Source of the DNA: Fimbriimonadaceae bacterium
GTDB lineage: Bacteria; Armatimonadota; Fimbriimonadia; Fimbriimonadales; Fimbriimonadaceae
Direction: 5' to 3'
DNA: 5,757 nt
Assembly (NCBI GenBank): GCA_019694835.1
Contig: JAIBBE010000047.1
Coordinates: 1-5,757, forward strand
Under the pieces are notes generated by a model that was given only the letters and a program-made list of their open reading frames with translations, made no database searches and was not told where the DNA came from. Of this stretch, positions 1 to 3,311 are shown one piece after another (the first letter of the stretch is position 1; every line of letters starts with the position of its first letter). The translations under genes and the position numbers were made by a program.

Positions 1-100
1 TGACCTCAAGGGCGTTGTAAATGTCCGGGAGCTGGTCCTCGGGGAACTGGGCGTCGAAGGTGGAGCCGATGACCTGCGTGATCGTGCCGTTGGTGGGCAT
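1..100 (-). CDS. atpD: F1 ATP synthase subunit beta, N-terminal part (cut by window edge)
   Basis: The minus strand from the ATG at 100-98 reads MPTNGTITQVIGSTFD, then AQFPEDQLPDIYNALEV, and runs off the window after 33 codons. This matches the N-terminal beta-barrel of the F1 beta subunit: the G-x-I-x-x-V-I-G opening, the D-x-x-F-P strand and the IYNALEV end are family hallmarks. The beta subunit carries the catalytic nucleotide sites of the membrane-bound F1Fo ATP synthase; its Walker motifs would lie outside the window. A GAGG (complement of 106-109) sits 5 nt before the ATG and supports this start. In the usual atp operon atpG lies just upstream, but here there are 326 gene-free bases and then a divergent gene, so atpD seems to begin its own transcript. 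An N-type ATPase, whose operon also begins with the beta gene, is an alternative, but the sequence looks more like ordinary F-type. Confidence 0.9.
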   Translation of the reverse strand, partial: MPTNGTITQVIGSTFDAQFPEDQLPDIYNALEV

Positions 101-110
101 GGAAACCTCG
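101..110 (-). promoter_or_regulatory. Ribosome binding site of atpD
   Basis: On the minus strand the bases just before the ATG at 100 include GAGG (complement of CCTC at 106-109) with a 5-nt spacer. This is a reasonable Shine-Dalgarno site and fixes the start of the beta subunit gene. Confidence 0.6.
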
Positions 111-126
111 CGTGAAACGTGACGTG

Positions 127-177
127 TAAGCCGAACCCGTGAGCCGAACCCGGAAACCGAGACCGCGAACCGACCTG
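127..177. repeat. Degenerate 13-nt tandem repeat upstream of atpD
   Basis: Two near-identical units, TAAGCCGAACCCG (127-139) and TGAGCCGAACCCG (140-152), are followed by a diverged unit, GAAACCGAGACCG (153-165), and a partial one beginning CGAACCGACC. A further GTGAGCCG lies at about 196-203. The repeats would lie in the 5' leader or promoter of atpD, 27 to 77 bases before its start codon. They may be replication slippage or binding sites; nothing in the sequence decides between these. Confidence 0.6.
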
Positions 178-230
178 TATTCCCGGCCTGAATTCGTGAG
201 CCGCCAGGCCGAATCCAGAGCCTGCCGCCG

Positions 231-260
231 CCGCTCCGAGGCGCGAAACCGCGCGAGCGG
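231..260. other. Bulged 11-bp hairpin in the atpD upstream region
   Basis: CCGCTC (231-236) pairs with GAGCGG (255-260), and GCGCG (241-245) pairs with CGCGC (250-254), leaving a CGAG bulge on one side and an AAAC loop. In the atpD direction the hairpin would lie about 130 bases before the start codon. No T-run follows on either strand, so it is not an obvious intrinsic terminator. It could be a leader structure or chance in GC-rich DNA. Confidence 0.4.
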
Positions 261-351
261 AACAGCAGAATAAAACCCGAACAACCCGCGCCGTGCGCAG
301 GGTCGAAAGGATAGGCATGGCAAGGCGTGGCGGGGAGTTGATTGAGCAGCC

Positions 352-366
352 ACCCGGGACCCGGGT
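352..366. promoter_or_regulatory. Inverted repeat ACCCGGG-A-CCCGGGT, possible operator
   Basis: Two 7-bp arms form a perfect inverted repeat around a single central A (359). The site lies 60 bp before the start codon at 427 and about 250 bp before atpD, in the shared divergent region. A compact symmetrical site like this suits a dimeric DNA-binding protein, but the arms are also simple GC-rich sequence. No regulator gene is visible in the window. Confidence 0.3.
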
Positions 367-426
367 ACGGCTGCACGTTTAATCGGACAGGATCGTCCTT
401 GCTGAAGACCTGCGGGCCACCCGCCG

Positions 427-831
427 ATGGTGGCGAGTCGGCCGCTCGGGGGCGTGGGCTTGTCGCTGGTCGGCCTCGTGGGTCTTGATCTCGCAAGTTC
501 AAAGTTCAAACACGCGTCGTGGAAGCTGAAGCCGCGTGACTTCCTCGACGGCAAGGCGACGCTGTCCGCCGCCCAGGCAACGGAGCACAAGCGGCGCGAG
601 TTGGGCAAGTGGCTTGACGCGGAGGGCCTGATCAAGCACGCCGCGATCCCGGAGATGATGGAGCTGGAGCCCGAGGCGCTCCACGGGCTCATCAAGAAGT
701 CCTTCAACTTGAACCACGCCAGCAAGGTGAAGGAAGCGGAGATCGAATTCGCAGCGGCTGACGGCGTGGGCAATCGCATCGTCAACCTTCTGACCACGAT
801 CGAAACCAAGCTCATTCGCAAGGCGGCCTGA
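427..831 (+). CDS. Hypothetical helical protein, 134 residues
   Basis: I do not recognise this protein. From about residue 26 onward it reads as a genuine soluble protein: charged, amphipathic helices (residues 47-71, 74-92 and 97-134) with a Lys-rich end, ETKLIRKAA. The codons here have strongly GC-rich third positions, and the minus-strand frame opposite looks like a shadow. The first 25 residues are different, Gly/Leu/Val-rich (about residues 7-20), and could be a short membrane or signal-like segment or an over-extension. The in-frame stop at 403-405 limits the N-terminus. ATG 427 is the only ATG near the start; GTG 478 is an alternative. Neither has a clear Shine-Dalgarno site. A 7-nt tandem repeat (AGTTCAA twice, 496-509) lies just where the convincing part begins, so a damaged or shifted N-terminus cannot be excluded. 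It is divergent from atpD and convergent with the phosphoesterase operon. Confidence 0.65.
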   Translation: MVASRPLGGVGLSLVGLVGLDLASSKFKHASWKLKPRDFLDGKATLSAAQATEHKRRELGKWLDAEGLIKHAAIPEMMELEPEALHGLIKKSFNLNHASKVKEAEIEFAAADGVGNRIVNLLTTIETKLIRKAA

Positions 832-1002
832 TCGCGATCCATGAACCTATTTCGTTGTTGCAATCCCCGGCGTTCGCACCAGACAACCCCTCCTAACCCG
901 GGCACTCGGCGACGAGAGGCGCGGAGAGACTGTGGGTCAAAGTCGCGCCCGTGAGGCCGGAGCGTGCCAGTACCGGTTATGGACAAGACCCGATGCAGAG
1001 GC

Positions 1003-1029
1003 TCGCCCCGGGAGTCCTCCCGTTGGCGA
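1003..1029. other. 10-bp hairpin with small internal loop
   Basis: TCGCC (1003-1007) pairs with GGCGA (1025-1029) and CGGGA (1009-1013) pairs with TCCCG (1018-1022), closing a GTCC loop. A single C opposes TT as an internal loop. It is part of the hairpin series in the gap between convergent genes. Confidence 0.45.
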
Positions 1030-1059
1030 ACCCCTCGGAACGTGGGCCAACACGCGAAT

Positions 1060-1085
1060 ACGCCGCCGAGGCCTTTCGGCGGCGT
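1060..1085. other. Perfect 10-bp GC-rich hairpin, possible transcript end
   Basis: ACGCCGCCGA (1060-1069) pairs perfectly with TCGGCGGCGT (1076-1085) around a 6-nt loop. It lies between convergent genes, where a two-way terminator would be expected. However, it is followed by TCCCTG on the plus strand and by ATTCGCG on the minus strand, so there is no real T-run. I therefore list it as a structure rather than a terminator. Confidence 0.45.
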
Positions 1086-1157
1086 TCCCTGAAAACCAAA
1101 GGGCCAGCTGCTTTCGCAACCGGCCCGGCAATAGCGGGTGGATAGCGGGGATCGAAC

Positions 1158-1207
1158 GGGGCTCCGCCGCTCACGCCGAAGGCGGCGGTGATCAGACCAA
1201 TAGCCCC
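1158..1207. other. Two-stem structured element
   Basis: GGGGCT (1158-1163) pairs with AGCCCC (1202-1207). Stacked directly on it, CCGCCGC (1164-1170) pairs with GCGGCGG (1182-1188), leaving an 11-nt loop and a 13-nt one-sided bulge (1189-1201). The inner loop can form a competing short stem, CGCC-GAA-GGCG. The arrangement is 13 pairs within 50 nt and can fold on either strand. Confidence 0.4.
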
Positions 1208-1328
1208 CCTCTCCTGGCGATCTCTCGGAAGGCATGTAGCGTGTTGAGTACCGCGTGACACGCCCTAGCGAACTCGACTCATCAAGTGCCGCGACCATCT
1301 TGTCCTCACCGAGTGAGTCCGACCTCGC

Positions 1329-2234
1329 TCAGCGGCTCAGCCGCATATGCCGCCAGTCAAGCCGCACACTGCCGCGCTGATCGAGCTCAACGATCGAATA
1401 GTTCAACTCATCGGGAAGGGCCTGTCCCGGCTGGTGGCAGGTCGTTCGCCCCAACATCGCCGTATGCCGGGGCACGCCGTGGTTGGCCAGACCAACATCG
1501 GGGCTCTCATGGATGTGGCCGCTAAGTACAAGGAGACTCTGGTGCCGCGTGACCCACGCGTGCACCGACTGTGACCCGACGTCTTCGCCGCTCCAGAGCA
1601 TGCCAAGACCGAGATGCGCCGGTGGTGCGTGACTGACGAGCACCGCTCGCTCCATCGAGTCGCCTGGCCCGACGATCGAGTCCAGATGCTCTTCTAGCGT
1701 TGGTCGTGACGCGAAGAACGCCACTGGATCGTCGATCTCGGAAATGCCGTCGGGTGAGGTGATGATCGAGCGCCCACGGGTGAACACGGGCGTCGCATCG
1801 GGCCGGTCGCGCAGGCACCAATCCTTCAAGCCAAAGAGGTAGTCCGGCACCCAGGAGCATCCGCGGATCGTGAACCCACCCGGCAGGGTGTACCACCTTT
1901 GGGCGAGGTCGTACACGCCGAGCTTCGAGCGAGCGAGAGTCAGCCAAATATCGTGCACTCCCCGAAGGTCGTCGTTGCCAAAGAGCCCGTAGAACTCGAT
2001 ACCCCTCGACGCGCACCGATCAAGGCACTGGGGCAGCTCACGGCTCAGAAACTCGCGCTGAGCAGCAGACATGTCGCGGCCTTTGGGCAGCATGTCTCCG
2101 CCCTGCACGATGATGCGAAGCCCATGCTCGGCGCAGAGATCAGGGAGAGCCGCGTAGGCGCGAGGATCGCCGTGGAGGTCCGTCGCATACAGGAATCGCG
2201 CGTTGTCGCCCTCGATTTCGCTCACTCTTTGCAT
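1329..2234 (-). CDS. Calcineurin-like metallophosphoesterase, 301 residues
   Basis: This is a cytoplasmic metal-dependent phosphoesterase with no signal peptide. The calcineurin-like motifs appear in order: TDLHGD (D19, H21), GGD (D47), GNDD (N87), VSHAPP (H202) and SGHIHE (H240, H242). Together these supply the usual two-metal site. The family motif is normally GNH-D/E; here the usual His is Asp (D88), as in the GN-x-D variants of some relatives, so the catalytic acid may differ. An insert at about residues 105-180, with WVPDYLFGLKDW, lies between the GNDD and VSHAPP motifs and may shape the substrate pocket. The substrate cannot be told; family members cleave phosphodiesters, nucleotides, nucleic acids or phosphoproteins. 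The ATG at 2234 lies inside the end of the upstream phosphoesterase gene (13-nt overlap), implying one operon and probably translational coupling. No strong Shine-Dalgarno site is seen; a GGAG lies rather far upstream. Confidence 0.9.
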   Translation of the reverse strand: MQRVSEIEGDNARFLYATDLHGDPRAYAALPDLCAEHGLRIIVQGGDMLPKGRDMSAAQREFLSRELPQCLDRCASRGIEFYGLFGNDDLRGVHDIWLTLARSKLGVYDLAQRWYTLPGGFTIRGCSWVPDYLFGLKDWCLRDRPDATPVFTRGRSIITSPDGISEIDDPVAFFASRPTLEEHLDSIVGPGDSMERAVLVSHAPPAHLGLGMLWSGEDVGSQSVHAWVTRHQSLLVLSGHIHESPDVGLANHGVPRHTAMLGRTTCHQPGQALPDELNYSIVELDQRGSVRLDWRHMRLSR

Positions 2235-2824
2235 CCCACGCCGTCAACTCCATCAGTCTTCCGCCCGTGGTGATCGATCGGCACGAATCGCTTCTTGGAC
2301 ATGATCTCGGCGACCTGGGGCACGCTCAAGGGCGAGAAGTCGTTGGCGTCGACACCGACGTCCCACGACAGAGCATGCGGGTTGTCCGGGAGGCTGCCGT
2401 GGCTGTGGCCGTAGAGGTGCCAGGTCCCGTGGTGGCTTCGGTCCCAGACGCGCATCGCGTAGTGGCAAAGCACGACGATCTGCGAGCGGCCATCGATCTG
2501 TACCGTGACCTTGAGGAGGTTGTGGACAGCCTTGAAGAGTGATGCGAACTCCGGCCTGGCCGTGCCGTCGGCAAAGCACGGGTCATGATTGCCAAGGATG
2601 AGCACCATGTTTCTGCAACGAATCCTGGCGCGGTACACCGCGGGGTCGCCCCCACGGAAGCTGAAGTCGCCGAGGTGGTAGAGCCAGTCGTCGGGTCCGA
2701 CACGGGCGTTGATGCGCTCGATGATCGCGGCGTCCATGGCCTCGACGCTCGGAAACGGCCGGCGGCAGTGCTTGATGATGTTGGCGTGGCCCAGGTGGGT
2801 ATCTGCCGTGAAGAAGATGGCCAT
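2222..2824 (-). CDS. Calcineurin-like metallophosphoesterase, about 200 residues, phage-type
   Basis: A compact single-domain phosphoesterase. Counting from the chosen ATG at 2824, the protein opens MAIFFTADTHLGHANIIKHC. The classic motifs follow: DTHLGH (D8, H10), HLGDF (D53), GNHD (N79, catalytic H80), CHYA (H121) and LYGHSHG (H140, H142). All seven usual metal ligands are present. The ADTH-x-GHANII opening and the total length fit the small phosphoesterases often found in bacteria and tailed phages (COG4186-like, from memory), whose substrates are mostly unknown. A GTG at 2842 in the same frame would add six residues, but family members start close to the FxxDTH strand, so I prefer 2824. 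Neither start has a clear Shine-Dalgarno site. It is the first gene of a two-gene operon, overlapping the next phosphoesterase by 13 nt, and is divergent from the 90-residue gene at 2884. It is cytoplasmic, with no signal peptide. Confidence 0.9.
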   Translation of the reverse strand: MAIFFTADTHLGHANIIKHCRRPFPSVEAMDAAIIERINARVGPDDWLYHLGDFSFRGGDPAVYRARIRCRNMVLILGNHDPCFADGTARPEFASLFKAVHNLLKVTVQIDGRSQIVVLCHYAMRVWDRSHHGTWHLYGHSHGSLPDNPHALSWDVGVDANDFSPLSVPQVAEIMSKKRFVPIDHHGRKTDGVDGVGCKE

Positions 2825-2883
2825 GTCGGATTCTTGGGCCACTCGATGCTCGCGGTCATGGCCCCGGCGCCGTAAACTCCGCC
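2825..2883. promoter_or_regulatory. Short divergent promoter region
   Basis: Only about 59 bp separate the divergent starts at 2824 (minus) and 2884 (plus), so promoters for both directions must overlap here or lie inside the neighbouring genes. I see no convincing -35/-10 hexamers. The layout suggests shared control of the phosphoesterase pair and the small protein, which is an inference from spacing alone. Confidence 0.35.
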
Positions 2884-3156
2884 ATGATTGAGATCCAGAT
2901 CAACCGACTACCCGGCGGCGATGCGTCGCGTCGTACAACGATGGCGCGCATCACGTTGACCAACACCGGCGAGGGATTGGGCGGAGTGAAGGTCTACGAC
3001 ATCCGAATGGCGGAAGTGGATGAACGTGTGCGAGGCGAGGTCATTTCGACGGAGGGCCGCACTCATAGGGAAATCGAGGATGGCATACTCGGTCTTGTTC
3101 AGAGAGCCTTGGGCCGCCTCACCGAACCTCCACGAAGAGGAAGTCAATCGCCCTAA
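2884..3156 (+). CDS. Hypothetical small protein, 90 residues
   Basis: The protein begins MIEIQINRLPGGDASRR and continues with a beta-rich core (about residues 20-55, including ARITLTNTGEG and VYDIRM), then an amphipathic helix (about 62-80, DGILGLVQRALGRL) and a basic, Pro-rich tail. The pattern of an opening strand, PGGD-x-SR, an I-x-x-x-N-x-G strand, a Y-D strand and a C-terminal RAL helix resembles small proteins I recall from phages, prophages and some proteobacterial genomes, all of unknown function. I cannot name the family. No signal peptide or membrane segment is seen. ATG 2884 is the natural start because the conserved opening strand begins there; no Shine-Dalgarno site is visible. 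The TAA stop is at 3154-3156. It is divergent from the phosphoesterase operon, and the next plus-strand gene has its own start signals. Confidence 0.7.
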   Translation: MIEIQINRLPGGDASRRTTMARITLTNTGEGLGGVKVYDIRMAEVDERVRGEVISTEGRTHREIEDGILGLVQRALGRLTEPPRRGSQSP

Positions 3157-3278
3157 CTCCCACCGTACGGATCGCGGCGTGACATCTTAGCGTCCATGAT
3201 CCCTTCGGAAAGCCGTCTCAGGGGCAGGGCATTCGGACTCTGTGTAGATCACGATGATCAAGTTCGTCCCTACGGGGG

Positions 3279-3284
3279 TACAAT
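3279..3284 (+). promoter_or_regulatory. Possible -10 element TACAAT of the large exported protein gene
   Basis: TACAAT differs from the sigma-70 consensus at one position and lies 27 bases before the start codon at 3312. Transcription would begin near 3291, giving a short leader that contains the ribosome binding site. No good TTGACA-like -35 is found 15 to 19 bp upstream, so the call rests on the -10 and its spacing only. Confidence 0.35.
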
Positions 3285-3300
3285 CGCGTGAGTCGGACGA

Positions 3301-3305
3301 AGGAG
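3301..3305 (+). promoter_or_regulatory. Shine-Dalgarno AGGAG for the gene at 3312
   Basis: AGGAG lies 6 nt before the ATG at 3312. It is the best ribosome binding site in the window and decides the start of the large open frame, whose first residues form a signal peptide. Confidence 0.8.
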
Positions 3306-3311
3306 ACAGCC

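Larger units (their letters stand above)
101..426. other. Divergent gene-free region between atpD and the 134-residue protein gene
   Basis: This 326-bp stretch holds no convincing gene on either strand. A long minus-strand open frame crosses it, but it is out of frame with atpD, is rich in Arg and Ser, and continues as the antisense of the gene at 427-831. The region must contain the promoters of both divergent genes. I could not find a convincing -35/-10 pair for either. It contains a degenerate tandem repeat (127-177), a bulged hairpin (231-260) and an inverted repeat (352-366), each listed separately. Confidence 0.6.
832..1328. other. 497-bp gene-free gap between convergent genes, rich in hairpins
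   Basis: Open frames occur on both strands, but they are Arg/Pro/Ser-rich, mutually overlapping, and lack start signals or recognisable motifs, so I call none of them a gene. The stretch contains a run of possible hairpins: 918-949, 1003-1029, 1041-1054, 1060-1085, 1101-1126 and 1158-1207. I compared it from memory with tmRNA, RNase P RNA, 6S RNA and common riboswitches and found no match. The minus strand around 1138-1165 resembles the T-loop and 3' end of a tRNA, but the T-stem does not pair. It may hold an unknown structured RNA, the 3' ends of two transcripts, or decayed sequence. Confidence 0.4.

Noticed and set aside
127..177. Tandem repeats considered as a CRISPR array
   Set aside because: The units are directly adjacent, 13 nt long and degenerate, with no spacers and no cas gene nearby.
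932..1261. Overlapping open frames on both strands in the convergent gap
   Set aside because: They overlap one another, lack start signals, and show low-complexity composition without recognisable motifs.
6..1298. A 430-codon minus-strand open frame covering the left fifth of the window
   Set aside because: It is out of frame with atpD, which it overlaps, and opposes the better gene at 427-831. It is Arg/Ser/Pro-rich without motifs, as expected from antisense reading of GC-rich DNA.
1305..1317. CTCAC-CGA-GTGAG hairpin just past the stop of the 301-residue gene, considered as a terminator
   Set aside because: The stem is only 5 bp with a 3-nt loop, and no T-run follows in the minus-strand direction.
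1899..2875. Plus-strand open frames opposite the two phosphoesterases
   Set aside because: They are antisense shadows of genes whose catalytic motifs are clear on the minus strand.
3163..3170. CCGTACGG palindrome after the 90-residue gene
   Set aside because: An 8-bp palindrome is expected by chance at this window size, and no T-run makes it a terminator.
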